From JBGSPQ01 sp964346765 (GTDB lineage: Bacteria; Patescibacteriota; Gracilibacteria; UBA1369), in the NCBI GenBank assembly GCA_964346765.1, contig CAYFWB010000007.1, positions 1 through 64,000 on the forward strand: a stretch of 64,000 bases of DNA, written 5' to 3'. This document shows, piece by piece, positions 31,402 through 41,219 of this stretch (its first letter is position 1; every line of letters begins with the position of its first letter). The position numbers and the translations under genes were made by a program. The notes beneath the pieces are model-generated. The model was not told where the DNA came from and did not search any database. It saw nothing but the letters and a program-made list of their open reading frames with translations.

Positions 31402-33101
31402 CCGGTCGGATAATCTTTATCAACATAACCCGAAAAGAATATCAGGTCATAAATTTCAGGAAAAAGCACAAGATCACAATCCTGGAATACGAATCTCGGT
31501 ACAATATCGGCTTCCGGGTATTCAACATCAAACAGATTAGCAAGAATCTGCATATGCTCGTTAGCGAGGGTACCATCATTGTTCCTCAAACGTCTTTCCA
31601 GCTCTTCCCGACCGATCGTTCTTAACTTGTCGGCAAAATCAACCATACATTCGGGATTCAAGGAAGCGTACGGTTGCATACTCAACCTGTCCACAATCAA
31701 TCCGTTCATTCTGAAGTCCAAAAACATGTAGAATATGGCATCGGCTTCATCGGGACTCATCCATAAAGAACGCTTATCATGACCGAGATCCCAGTGGGTG
31801 ATAGTTTCTCCAACCGTATTAATATTTGTTATATGAACCGGCAAAGCAAATTGGAAACGCGCCCCCGGTTTGGCCATTTTTTTGATATTCCTGTAAACGG
31901 CATAATGATCTTGAACGCGGTCAAGCACGTTATACGCTATAATCTGGTCAATACTACCTTCGGTCAGATCTAAAGTTCTTTTCGGTTTATCCACTCTCTG
32001 TTCAGGTCTTTTTTTCCCGACTTTATGCGTGCCGATAAAATCGGGATCAGCGGCATCCGCGCTGACCGCCTGAATATTTCTTTCACACCATAATATTTCC
32101 GGAAAAGCTGTCGTAATATCAATACTGATCAAATCCCGGTCCGTGTAAAAATCTGTTGTTGATATTTGCCGATCCTGGACTTTTGCCATGGCTTCACGTG
32201 CGTTTCGTTTAAGTATGCGAGATGGCGTGTCTATCAAGTGTTGAAACTCAGACAGTGATTTCAATGTTCTTCTAACCTTATGTATCCCTCTGACCGCGTC
32301 ACCATCCGCCGGACCGATACACATAATGCGGCTTGGATTATTATCTTTATCGAAAAGAAAATCTTTAACAGTCGAATAACCAGCATTCAGCGCCATAGTT
32401 TCCATTACTATCCTTCCCGACAAAAATGTTTTAAATAAAGCGCTGGTGTCATAGTATGATTTAGTATCTGTTATTGGTTCACGTAAAATTCCTTGATCCA
32501 GAAAGAATTGTTGCTGTCGCATCATACTCTGAACCAGTTTGATCCTAACCGCAGTAGCTGTATTCAAGTGCTTATACAAAAATCTGCGTAAGCCGACTTC
32601 CATTTTATCCGAAAGAGGTTGCACGTCCAAATAGGTGTGCCCCGCACGGTAAATTTTCTCATGAGCGCGTTCCAATAATCCAGGTAATTCCTGAGAAGGC
32701 TCAATCTTTTCTTTAAAACGATTAGGATCATCAGTCGGATCATTTGAAACAGGTATGGCCGTGCTCCTTTCAACCTCACGCAATATCTGAGGAGAATCGG
32801 ACTCTGCCGGTTCTAATTGAGAAGGTGTTTGCGTTCCGCCTAAAGGTGTCATTCTTCTTGGTGTTCTACCCCGTAATATTGTACCTTTCTTTGTTTTTTT
32901 TCTTTTCCTCACAATAGCATCCTGATCGATAGCTCTGTGAACTCCATTATATGTTGCTTCGGTAACCATTAAATCTTCGCAGTTGTCTTCGTCCGGCACT
33001 ACAGCGGCTTTGGTCAACAATGATCCCGTGGATTCACCATTATCAGGAGCATCTTCACGATCATCTGGGGCATTTTTGGATGACTTTTCTGAATTGCTCA
33101 T
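31395..33101 (-). CDS. Methyltransferase-fold protein with long disordered N-terminus
   Basis: Residues 1-140 are charged, Pro/Ser-rich and basic in places (VRKRKKTKKG), probably disordered. From about 255 a Rossmann methyltransferase pattern can be followed: motif I-like IMCIGPADGDAV (259-270), acidic strand DLISIDIT (323-330), motif IV-like SIDQIIAYNVLDRVQDHYAV (383-402), and the KMAKPGARFQFALP strand (408-421) typical of Methyltransf_11. The Gly-rich loop is degenerate, so SAM binding is uncertain. Between 140 and 250 and after 425 no domain is recognised. No neighbour suggests a substrate. Confidence 0.6.
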   Translation of the reverse strand: MSNSEKSSKNAPDDREDAPDNGESTGSLLTKAAVVPDEDNCEDLMVTEATYNGVHRAIDQDAIVRKRKKTKKGTILRGRTPRRMTPLGGTQTPSQLEPAESDSPQILREVERSTAIPVSNDPTDDPNRFKEKIEPSQELPGLLERAHEKIYRAGHTYLDVQPLSDKMEVGLRRFLYKHLNTATAVRIKLVQSMMRQQQFFLDQGILREPITDTKSYYDTSALFKTFLSGRIVMETMALNAGYSTVKDFLFDKDNNPSRIMCIGPADGDAVRGIHKVRRTLKSLSEFQHLIDTPSRILKRNAREAMAKVQDRQISTTDFYTDRDLISIDITTAFPEILWCERNIQAVSADAADPDFIGTHKVGKKRPEQRVDKPKRTLDLTEGSIDQIIAYNVLDRVQDHYAVYRNIKKMAKPGARFQFALPVHITNINTVGETITHWDLGHDKRSLWMSPDEADAIFYMFLDFRMNGLIVDRLSMQPYASLNPECMVDFADKLRTIGREELERRLRNNDGTLANEHMQILANLFDVEYPEADIVPRFVFQDCDLVLFPEIYDLIFFSGYVDKDYPTGY

Positions 33102-33179
33102 AGATAGAGGGTAACTACAGCTGGTAATATAAGGTGTAAAATGTAAATAAAAAACGTATTTATGTCAAGAAATGTCTGA

Positions 33180-35573
33180 CTAGGTTCGTTTTTTATAATC
33201 AAGATATTCAGAAGTAAGGTATGCCAGAATTAACAAAATCAATCCGAGTATCAGTACCCAATTAAATGAAAGCTCGAAAAAATAAATTTCCGCGAATAAA
33301 GTGATAATTGCGAATGTACTTAATAAGAAAGTCATGGCCCAAAAAACACTGGTCTCTCTTAATTCGGGAAAACTTCTTTGGGTGAGCCTTTTAAGTAAAA
33401 AGACCATCATGAATAACATAAAAATTCCTGAATAAAGAATAAACCCGGCTAAAATTGGATTTATTTCCGGTGCCAGATCAGTTGTTATAAAGTGCAAAAT
33501 ATATGGATGTGCCGCCCAAATAATAAAAGTCAGCGCTATTCCCAGGATAAAATACAATTTCTTTTTTAAAAACTGTCTCGAAACTCTTTTAACACCGTCA
33601 ATATGCTCCATCGCTTCACAGATCTGAGAGATTCGAGAATAGTTTTCAACGCAAATCGTCGTTTTACAAATAAAATCTCCCGTCCAAGATGAAATATAAG
33701 CTCTGGTGGATAGTGCGTTCAGCTTTTGCTCCGCCAATTCATACAAGATTTTTTTTAACTGACCAACCGCGTCGCGACTGACTATTTTTAATGTCACGAG
33801 TGTGTAATCTTTCCTGTCGGAGTTAAACAGCTTTCTCTTCAAAAACCGCAAAGCCCTGCTTTTTGGTACATCACGCTGAGGATAAAGTTCATTAATGAAA
33901 TTCAACGGACTCACTGAACCCTCGCCTATTTTCAGCAAAAGATCATTAATTGATTTGCAATCTTTTTTATTATGACAATAGGCGCGGATTTTTTTTTGTG
34001 AAATATCCTGAACCATCCCAAGTCCGGCCCAATCCAACTCTTTTTGCAACAGTCGCCTTCCAGTATTCAAATTTTTTTCTTTGGATACTTTTTTGAAATA
34101 TTCAAGAATTTTATTCCTTGCGGAATGCGTCTTCACAAAAGCCAACCATGACCTGCTCGGCCCTTTTGCAATATCCGACGTAACAATATTAACGGTATCA
34201 TTGTCTTTTAGTTTTGTGGTCACAGGAACAATCTGGTTGTTCACTTCGGCTTTTATAGCTCTGTGGCCGACTTCCGTATGAATTTCATAGGCGAAATCAA
34301 TACAGGTCGCGTCTTTCGGCAGGTCGATCGATTCACCTTTCGGCGTAAAAACAAAAATTCTATCGTGTAAAATGTCGTCTTTTAGATTTTCCAAAAAATT
34401 CGTTTCCATACCCTGTTGCTGTTCCACTTTTTGCGTCTGCAGGATTTTTGCCGCCCAGTTTGCCCTCACATCTTCTTCAAGATGAGGTGTCTTTTGAGCT
34501 TTCTCAAAGTATTGAGCCGCTATGCCATATTTGGCTTCAAGGTGCATTTGATGCGTCCTTATCTGAATTTCCGACGTAACGCCTTCAAGTCCGAACACTG
34601 TTGTGTGCAGACTTTGGTAACCGTTTTTCTTGGGTAAAGAAATATAATCTCTGAACTTTCCGGGTTTCGGTTTAAAAAAAGTGTGAACAATCCCGAGAGT
34701 CTGATAACACTCCTCTTTACTACCGACAATGATTCTAAGCGCTATCATATTGTCATATTCCTGAAAGCTGTTCATTTCTCCTTCTGTTCTTTTGTAAATA
34801 TGATAAAGATTTTTCATCCGCCCATAAACGGAGTAGTTTATTAAGTGAGATGTCAGTTCTTTATTTAGAGTCTTAATCGTCCGATCAAGAATTTTTTCAT
34901 TCTTGTAACGACTGGCTTTTATCCTTTCGGAAAGAAGTTCATAATCTTCGGGATACAAATATTTGAAACACAAATCTTCCAGTTCTGCTTTCAGTTCTTC
35001 AATACCCAGCAAATTGGCTATCGGTACAAAAATTTCCAGTGTTTCTTTGGCTATCCTGGATTTTTTTTCGGGTTTGCTGATACTGTTCAGGGTACGCATG
35101 TTATGTAGTCGATCAGCCAGCTTAATAATAATAATTCTGGGGTCTTTCGCTGTATGAATAAACAGCTTTTTCAAAGATTCAACCTGCCTCGTTTGCATAT
35201 CATGTTTATAATGAACCTTTGAAAGTTTGGTGATCCCCTGAACCAGAAAGGCGATTTTTTTACCGAATTTTGCCTCCACGTCTTCAATTGTCTTTTCCGT
35301 GTCTTCGGGTACATCATGAAGCAACGCCGCGATCAGGGTATCTTCATCAACATGTAGAGATTTAAGAATTTTTACAGTTTCAAAAGGATGAATAATATAT
35401 GGATGTCCGCTTTTCCTAAGCTGCCCCTCATGCGCCCTGGCAGCGAATAACAATGCTTTTCTGAACTTCTGTTCATGAAATATAGGTAGATATCTTTTAA
35501 TCTCACCAATCAAAGACTCAATATCCACATTGTATTCATTCTCTAATTTTTGAAGAAGAATACTGTTGCCCAT
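33180..35573 (-). CDS. rel: Bifunctional (p)ppGpp synthetase/hydrolase with C-terminal membrane domain
   Basis: HD hydrolase domain at about 35-180 (ARAHEGQLRKSGHPYIIHP, LLHDVPEDT with H86-D87, LADRLHNMRTL). Synthetase domain at about 230-350 (EYDNMIALRIIV, FRDYISLPKKNGYQSLHTTV, SEIQIRTHQMHLEAKYGIAA). TGS at about 410-470 (RIFVFTPKGESIDLPKDATC), then helical and ACT-like segments to about 665. Both active sites look intact. From 673 to the end there are four hydrophobic helices (about 673-695, 703-726, 741-763, 770-788). Standard Rel/SpoT proteins are soluble, so membrane anchoring is unusual. Length 797 versus about 720-750 for typical Rel. Confidence 0.93.
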   Translation of the reverse strand: MGNSILLQKLENEYNVDIESLIGEIKRYLPIFHEQKFRKALLFAARAHEGQLRKSGHPYIIHPFETVKILKSLHVDEDTLIAALLHDVPEDTEKTIEDVEAKFGKKIAFLVQGITKLSKVHYKHDMQTRQVESLKKLFIHTAKDPRIIIIKLADRLHNMRTLNSISKPEKKSRIAKETLEIFVPIANLLGIEELKAELEDLCFKYLYPEDYELLSERIKASRYKNEKILDRTIKTLNKELTSHLINYSVYGRMKNLYHIYKRTEGEMNSFQEYDNMIALRIIVGSKEECYQTLGIVHTFFKPKPGKFRDYISLPKKNGYQSLHTTVFGLEGVTSEIQIRTHQMHLEAKYGIAAQYFEKAQKTPHLEEDVRANWAAKILQTQKVEQQQGMETNFLENLKDDILHDRIFVFTPKGESIDLPKDATCIDFAYEIHTEVGHRAIKAEVNNQIVPVTTKLKDNDTVNIVTSDIAKGPSRSWLAFVKTHSARNKILEYFKKVSKEKNLNTGRRLLQKELDWAGLGMVQDISQKKIRAYCHNKKDCKSINDLLLKIGEGSVSPLNFINELYPQRDVPKSRALRFLKRKLFNSDRKDYTLVTLKIVSRDAVGQLKKILYELAEQKLNALSTRAYISSWTGDFICKTTICVENYSRISQICEAMEHIDGVKRVSRQFLKKKLYFILGIALTFIIWAAHPYILHFITTDLAPEINPILAGFILYSGIFMLFMMVFLLKRLTQRSFPELRETSVFWAMTFLLSTFAIITLFAEIYFFELSFNWVLILGLILLILAYLTSEYLDYKKRT

Positions 35574-35695
35574 AAGACTTGATTATGGAACTGCCAGAAA
35601 ACCAAGTATGGCATAAACAAATCTTAAGGTCAAATTAAGTATTAAATTCACGATCTTGGTAATAATACAAATAATGACTTAAGCAAGCCATTTCA

Positions 35696-35724
35696 TTGAT
35701 TTAATGGCAAAAAACCTCTATAAT
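35696..35724 (+). promoter_or_regulatory. Promoter of the sortase gene
   Basis: TTGATT (35696-35701), 17-base spacer, TATAAT (35719-35724), 30 bases before the ATG. Confidence 0.65.
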
Positions 35725-35753
35725 AATATTCAAATTTATCATTCAAATGCCAC

Positions 35754-36782
35754 ATGGCATCCCCCAAGAAAAACAACAAGAAAAACCGTAGGATTAAACA
35801 GATACCTATTTCAGACGATGAAAAACACGATTTAACAGAAGAACCTCTTCAAAGAGTGGTACATCCCGAACAAAACAGACACTACGAGCTTCATATAGAA
35901 GCCGGCGGAGAGCCTACCAAGGCCGCTTCCGTCAATAAAGAATACGGCGCGCAACCTCGGGAGCAAAATGATACAAAAAGCAATGAGCAATTTAAAAAAA
36001 GTAGATTGCCCGTGGACAACCGTTTACCAAAGCGGTCGCGTCCCAAAAAAAAGGCGGGGTTTAAACTGCCGCGTAAAGTTTGGAATTTTTTAGAATGGCT
36101 GGCGGTTTCGGCGTTAATTTTCGCCGTTCTTTTTTTTGCGATTAATTTTTCTTCCTATTCCCAGTTACTGAAAAACAAACTGGAAAAAGTTACGGGCGGT
36201 TTCAAACTTGATCCCTATATTGAAAAAATTGTTGGGGAAGAAGGACAAACCGTCTCACAGGACCCTTTGCCGCTGGTTACTGATGATGACACGTTTAAAC
36301 AGCAAATTCCGCCCCTTGCTTTGGAGGTGGCTCCGCCCGATGATCGCATCATAATACCGCGTATTAATAAAAACGTGCCCGTTGTAGGAGTCAGTTCCGA
36401 AAACTTGATCAAGCGAGACTGGGGCGCGCTGGAGTCTGACATCCAGTCCGCATTAAGAGAGGGTGTTGTGCATTATCCCGGAACTGCGCAACCCGGTGAT
36501 CAGGGCAATGTTGTTATTACCGGACACAGCTCATATTTCCCATGGGATGCCGGACGCTTTAAAGACGTTTTCGCGTTACTGCATGAAATTATTATTGGAG
36601 ATCAGGTAATAGTTTTCCATGATCAGGAAAAATACACCTATGAAGTGTACGACACGGAAGTCGTCATGCCCGATAAAGTTGAAGTATTGACTCAGCAGGG
36701 TGAAGACAGACTTACATTGATTACATGTACGCCCGTTGGAACAAACCTTAAACGCTTGATCGTGTACGCAAAGCCTGTCTAA
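35754..36782 (+). CDS. Sortase (class D/E-like)
   Basis: Cysteine transpeptidase that cleaves and anchors secreted proteins. Residues 1-110 are basic, polar and probably cytoplasmic; a transmembrane helix spans about 113-132; the sortase domain begins near 198 (RIIIPRINKNVPVVGV). Catalytic residues: H258 in ITGHSSYF, C325 in TLITCTPVGT, R334 in NLKRLIVY. The long cytoplasmic tail is unusual. Bacteria of this group lack a typical Gram-positive wall, so the anchor point is unclear. None of the secreted proteins in the window shows an obvious LPxTG-type tail. Confidence 0.88.
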   Translation: MASPKKNNKKNRRIKQIPISDDEKHDLTEEPLQRVVHPEQNRHYELHIEAGGEPTKAASVNKEYGAQPREQNDTKSNEQFKKSRLPVDNRLPKRSRPKKKAGFKLPRKVWNFLEWLAVSALIFAVLFFAINFSSYSQLLKNKLEKVTGGFKLDPYIEKIVGEEGQTVSQDPLPLVTDDDTFKQQIPPLALEVAPPDDRIIIPRINKNVPVVGVSSENLIKRDWGALESDIQSALREGVVHYPGTAQPGDQGNVVITGHSSYFPWDAGRFKDVFALLHEIIIGDQVIVFHDQEKYTYEVYDTEVVMPDKVEVLTQQGEDRLTLITCTPVGTNLKRLIVYAKPV

Positions 36783-36801
36783 AAGATTTTTAATTCAAAT
36801 A

Positions 36802-37365
36802 TTATAGTTCGGCCAGTCTTTTTAAAAGTTTAGCTTCTTTCAGGTTTTCAGCTGCTTCGGCTTTAGCTTCCGCGCTCTCAATCTCTTTTCTTCTTTCCTT
36901 GGATTCAAATTCCTTCCATTCAATCATATGTTTTTCATTCAACTTATCCAGTTCCTCTTCATACTTTTTATCAAGTTTCTGAAGCTGATTTTTTTCATTT
37001 AATAAAATCTTTCTGAACTTACTGATCTGATCATCAGTCATAATAGGCAAAATCTGAAACCAGTACTCTCTTTCATCATCATTCATCGATTCGGTTTCTT
37101 CAATCAACTGGGCAAGATCGGGAAACTTTTTACTAACATTTTTAGGCATGGAGTACTTTTTTTTGGGATTCGATCCCTTAGCACTGCTTATCGCGACCTC
37201 GTCCGCCAGCGAAATACGACCGGTCTGCTGTTTCCCCGCGTTGGAAAACCGCACGGGGTTATCACCCGTTTGATTCTGACCTGATTGTTGATTATTGTCG
37301 GCCTTCTGATCTGATTGTTGATTATTGTCTGCCATCTGATCTGATTGTTGATTATTGTCTGCCAT
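36802..37365 (-). CDS. Hypothetical protein with tandem N-terminal repeats and coiled-coil tail
   Basis: Residues 1-30 are three ten-residue repeats (MADNNQQSDQ, MADNNQQSDQ, KADNNQQSGQ). Residues 30-95 are polar. The C-terminal half is a charged helix (KILLNEKNQLQKLDKKYEEE, KHMIEWKEFESKERRKEIE) that should form a coiled coil. The C-terminal half aligns with that of the gene at 53016-53712 (spacing and the KH..EW/KQHLADW motif), so the two are paralogues with different repeat heads. No signal peptide. Function unknown. Confidence 0.6.
   Translation of the reverse strand: MADNNQQSDQMADNNQQSDQKADNNQQSGQNQTGDNPVRFSNAGKQQTGRISLADEVAISSAKGSNPKKKYSMPKNVSKKFPDLAQLIEETESMNDDEREYWFQILPIMTDDQISKFRKILLNEKNQLQKLDKKYEEELDKLNEKHMIEWKEFESKERRKEIESAEAKAEAAENLKEAKLLKRLAEL
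37276..37365 (-). repeat. 30-bp tandem repeat (three copies)
   Basis: Encodes the ten-residue repeats at the N-terminus of the 36802-37365 protein. The copies are near-identical at DNA level, so copy number may vary between strains. Confidence 0.8.
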
Positions 37366-37412
37366 ATATTTTTATATCAAATAATTATACACAAAAAATG
37401 ATGTTTTGTAAA

Positions 37413-38555
37413 TTACGCTGTAGTTTTTGCATTATTTGGCATTCGCACATATCCCCGCCAATTATTGAAAAACGATGACTGTTCTATTTTAATTTCCTCA
37501 ACGTTTTCACCTTGATGAACGAGTTTCATTTTGGCGGGCGGTTCCGCATCACTGACAATCGCCGTTACGCTTGCTTTTTCTTTTTCTTGCCCGTCATGAA
37601 AAAATAAAACATCACCCGCTTTCAATTTTGAAATTTGCTTTTCAGTTTCAAAAACGCAGTTCGGGGACTGTTTAAGAGCCGTCAAAAATTGCTCAGCGTT
37701 AGGTTTAGAAGGCAAGTTTAATACTCTGGCCACATATTCAACGCTTTTATTGTCGGATGAAATTGGTTCAGCTTCATTTACTTTGGAAAAATCAGGTACG
37801 GAGTTTTTGATCTGATTTGCGCTATAAGCCGCAGCCGAAGTCCCACCCGTCAGTCTTTCGGAAAAATCTTCTAACAAGTCGGGTAAAGTTTTTGCCAACT
37901 CTATGAACTTTTTAAAAAGATCTCCCATACTCATATGCTTGGCTGTATTCTTAACATCCGACAAATTTTTAGGAATTTCGGCCTCTTTTGTCTGGTTTGC
38001 TTCCGTTGCTTTCGCTGCAGAATCCGTATCTTTTGCTTTCGTTGCAGGATCCGTATCTTTTGGATCGGGATTCTCTGCGGGTACTTCGCGTACTACAGTC
38101 GGCTGTTCTTCGTTATTCTCAGGAGTATTGTCGTGCGGTAAAGCATTCGTTCCTTCCGATGGTGCCGATATTGGTATCCCGGATCCGGATTGCGCGGTTT
38201 CCACCGACTCTGCTTTTTTAAAATTTTTTTCTCCGTTAAGATATCTAAGAAGTTCAGCAACCAGTCTTTTCAGGTCGGGATCCACGCCCTCTTTATCCGG
38301 CAAATCGCGCAGTCTTTGTGTTTTTTCCGGCGCGTTTTTTAAACCCTCTATATAGTTTTTCACCCGATCAAATTCTTCTGAATTGAGTTTATCTTTTGTA
38401 TTATCCGGCTTATCCAGAAATTTCAGAGTATTTTTTATTATTGTTAAGATTGCCGGATTTTCAGTTTCAGCAAGTATGTCTGCCAGTTTTCCGGCCAGTG
38501 ATTCAAAGTCCGGCAAACGTTCGCTTAATCCTGGTTGTATTTCCGGTCCGACCAT
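37413..38555 (-). CDS. Hypothetical protein, possible papain-like/CHAP-type C-terminal fold
   Basis: A 380-residue protein without signal peptide. Residues 1-115 are helical; 115-215 are low-complexity with repeats such as TDPATKAKDTDSAAKA; the C-terminal 110 residues (SVEYVARVLNLPSKPNAEQF, LKAGDVLFFHDG, TAIVSDAEPPAKMKLVHQG, WRGYVRMP) have the strand order of NlpC/P60 or CHAP domains, with the AGDVLFF strand most telling. The usual catalytic Cys is not visible at the expected N-terminal helix, so it may be inactive. First of the run with 36802 downstream. Confidence 0.5.
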   Translation of the reverse strand: MVGPEIQPGLSERLPDFESLAGKLADILAETENPAILTIIKNTLKFLDKPDNTKDKLNSEEFDRVKNYIEGLKNAPEKTQRLRDLPDKEGVDPDLKRLVAELLRYLNGEKNFKKAESVETAQSGSGIPISAPSEGTNALPHDNTPENNEEQPTVVREVPAENPDPKDTDPATKAKDTDSAAKATEANQTKEAEIPKNLSDVKNTAKHMSMGDLFKKFIELAKTLPDLLEDFSERLTGGTSAAAYSANQIKNSVPDFSKVNEAEPISSDNKSVEYVARVLNLPSKPNAEQFLTALKQSPNCVFETEKQISKLKAGDVLFFHDGQEKEKASVTAIVSDAEPPAKMKLVHQGENVEEIKIEQSSFFNNWRGYVRMPNNAKTTA

Positions 38556-38560
38556 AAATT

Positions 38561-38959
38561 CTAAATAATGAAAATATCACCGCCAACTTCTTCAAGCTTT
38601 TCTTTGTGCATTCTTACTTTATGAACAAGATACTGAATCTGATAGCTGCAAGTATCTCCGTTTTGCCACAATTTATAAATATCCCTGATAGTCGCCAACA
38701 TATTGAAAGCCTCTAAATCAGCTTTCCCCTGTGCCTGTGCATCAAGCCGGTCATAGACCGGATGATTGATTAAACTTTCGGGTCTCAAAGGATCAATTTC
38801 TTTATGTTCGATTTTTTTTACAATCATATCCAAAAAAGCCTTATCATCCGGATCCACGCCACTGTCGTCGGTAAGCGGTTTATTCAGTATTTCCTGTTCG
38901 GCGGAAGAGATTTCCAAATTCTGATAATCCACTACTGTTTTCTTTTTATCATCCTCCAT
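38561..38959 (-). CDS. Hypothetical helical protein
   Basis: A 132-residue acidic protein, mostly helical, no membrane segment, no recognised family. It lies 5 bases before the 380-residue unknown gene on the same strand; with the 187-residue gene these form a three-gene cluster of unknown function convergent with the sortase. Confidence 0.55.
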   Translation of the reverse strand: MEDDKKKTVVDYQNLEISSAEQEILNKPLTDDSGVDPDDKAFLDMIVKKIEHKEIDPLRPESLINHPVYDRLDAQAQGKADLEAFNMLATIRDIYKLWQNGDTCSYQIQYLVHKVRMHKEKLEEVGGDIFII

Positions 38960-39090
38960 GCTTGGTTTGTGTTAAATATCTATATATTTTAGCATAAAAT
39001 GGGCGATAATTCAAAAATTAATATGCTTTTACATAATTGCTAAAAAAGAAAAAATGTATTAAATTAAACCAAAATAAATAACGCCCTCAA

Positions 39091-41127
39091 ATGGATAAAA
39101 AAGAAGCAAAAGAACGCATAGAAAAACTGAAAGAAAAAATTAAAGAGCTTAATTACCAATATTTTGTACTGGATAAATCCGAAGTGTCGGAAGCTGTAAG
39201 GGATTCTTTAAAAGAAGAACTTAAAACGTTGGAAAGTAAATTCCCCGAATTCATTACGGAAGATTCTCCAACACAAAGGGTCGGTTCGGTACTGTCGGGT
39301 AAATTCGCCAAAGTAAAGCATCTGACACAAAAAAAAAGCCTTTCGGACGCGTTTTCTTCAGAGGAAGTACGCGGTTGGAGTGAAAGAATAGCTAGACTGG
39401 TTAACGAAGAACATATTCAGTATGTCTGTGAGTTAAAGATTGACGGATTAAACATAACTGTCAGATACAAAGACGGTAAGTATGAAAAAGCGTTGACAAG
39501 AGGGGACGGAATTCAGGGGGAAGATGTTACGCATACAATAAAGACTATCGAAAGTGTACCCCTAGAGCTTAAGCAAAAAATTGATATCGAAGTGGCCGGG
39601 GAAGTATATATTTCAAAAGCCGATTTTCAGAAAATTAATGAAGATCAAAAGCGAAACGGATTAGAAGAGTTTGCCAACTCACGTAACGCGGCCGCCGGTA
39701 CAGTAAGACAGCTTGATCCAGCCGTTGCCGCCTCACGTAATTTATCCGCCTTTTTCTATGAGATGGGTAAAAATAATATGGAGCATCTGCCAAAAACCCA
39801 GATAGCCACTCTTGAAAAATTTAAGGAAATGGGATTGCCGGTGAACAGGGAATATCAAGAGTGGGGAAACATAGATGATGTTATCAATTATCTGGAATCG
39901 TGGCATCAAAAAAGAGACCGGTTACCTTTTGAAGTCGATGGAATAGTCATAAAGGTGAACCGCAAGGATCAACAAAAGCGAATGGGATTCACAGCAAAAG
40001 CTCCAAGATTTGCGATCGCCTATAAATTTCCGGCTGAACAGGCGACCACCAAAGTTTTGGATATTCATGTTCAGGTCGGCAGAACCGGAATATTAACGCC
40101 GGTGGCCATTTTGAGTCCGGTTAAAGTTGCCGGATCGACAATTTCCAGAGCCACGCTTCACAATGAAGATGAAATGAAAAGAAAGGACATTCGGATAGGG
40201 GACACCGTGATCATTCAAAAAGCCGGAGACGTAATACCGGAAGTGGTCTCAGTTTTAAGTGATTTAAGAAACGGGCATGAACAGAAATATGAATTTCCCA
40301 AGAAATGTCCCGTCTGCGACAGCAAAGTGATGCGAGAAGAAGGAGAGGCGGCTCACCGGTGCGTAAACCTGGAATGTCCCGCGCAGGACAAGGAACGCTA
40401 CATACATTTTGTGGAAGCTTTTAATATTGACGGATTGGGGGTGAAAGTGATTGAAAAATTGATCGAATTTCAGCTTGTTGAAGACCCGGCCGATATTTTT
40501 ACATTAACCAAAGAGGATTTTTTGGAGTTGCCGCTGTTTAAAGACAAACGAGCCGAAAATATTGTTAACGCCATTTTACAGTCCAGGATAATAAGCCTTG
40601 AAAATTTGATTTATGGACTTGGGATCAGGCACATAGGTTCTGAAAACGCAGTTACTCTGGCCCACTACATAGAAAGTGAAAAAAAGCATGACCCGCTTAC
40701 ATTCGCGGAATTGATTCAGATCGGAAGCGCCATGACGGTTGAAAAACTGGTTGAGGTGGAAGGTTTTGGTGAAAAAATGGCCAAAGCTACCTGTGATTGG
40801 TTTTCTAACCTGAAAAATCAGGAATTTATAGAAAAATTGGAGGCCGTTGGAGTGGAGCTCAAGGAAAAGGAGCAGAAGCCGGCCGCCAACCTTAAAGGCA
40901 TGGTTTTCGTGTTGACCGGTTCATTAAGCGTGATGCCAAGGGACGAAGCCAAGAAGAAAATCCGGACGGCCGGCGGCAAAGTATCCGGCATGGTCGGCTC
41001 AAAAACCGCGTATGTAGTTGCCGGTGAAAATCCAGGCAGTAAATACAAAAAAGCACAAAAGCTGAACGTCCCTATAATCACAGAGCAGCAGTTTAGTGAT
41101 ATATTAAAAGGCAAGCAAATAGACTAA
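39091..41127 (+). CDS. ligA: NAD-dependent DNA ligase
   Basis: Seals nicks using NAD. Domain Ia helices open the protein, the adenylation motif is ELKIDGLN with catalytic K116, then the OB fold, a four-Cys zinc finger (CPVCDSK, CVNLECP), helix-hairpin-helix repeats (EGFGEKMAKA) and a BRCT domain at the C-terminus (LKGMVFVLTGSLSVMPRDEA). Length 678 is standard. Next to dnaX, nfo and polX, it forms a loose DNA-maintenance neighbourhood. A GTGCGC/GCGCAC hairpin follows the stop. Confidence 0.97.
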   Translation: MDKKEAKERIEKLKEKIKELNYQYFVLDKSEVSEAVRDSLKEELKTLESKFPEFITEDSPTQRVGSVLSGKFAKVKHLTQKKSLSDAFSSEEVRGWSERIARLVNEEHIQYVCELKIDGLNITVRYKDGKYEKALTRGDGIQGEDVTHTIKTIESVPLELKQKIDIEVAGEVYISKADFQKINEDQKRNGLEEFANSRNAAAGTVRQLDPAVAASRNLSAFFYEMGKNNMEHLPKTQIATLEKFKEMGLPVNREYQEWGNIDDVINYLESWHQKRDRLPFEVDGIVIKVNRKDQQKRMGFTAKAPRFAIAYKFPAEQATTKVLDIHVQVGRTGILTPVAILSPVKVAGSTISRATLHNEDEMKRKDIRIGDTVIIQKAGDVIPEVVSVLSDLRNGHEQKYEFPKKCPVCDSKVMREEGEAAHRCVNLECPAQDKERYIHFVEAFNIDGLGVKVIEKLIEFQLVEDPADIFTLTKEDFLELPLFKDKRAENIVNAILQSRIISLENLIYGLGIRHIGSENAVTLAHYIESEKKHDPLTFAELIQIGSAMTVEKLVEVEGFGEKMAKATCDWFSNLKNQEFIEKLEAVGVELKEKEQKPAANLKGMVFVLTGSLSVMPRDEAKKKIRTAGGKVSGMVGSKTAYVVAGENPGSKYKKAQKLNVPIITEQQFSDILKGKQID

Positions 41128-41219
41128 AATGTGCGCCCCAAAAACGCGCACGACACGGGCACTCCATGGCTTCGGCAAAATTCAAAATAACCGTGACTAA
41201 ACGGATTATATCTTTCGTA

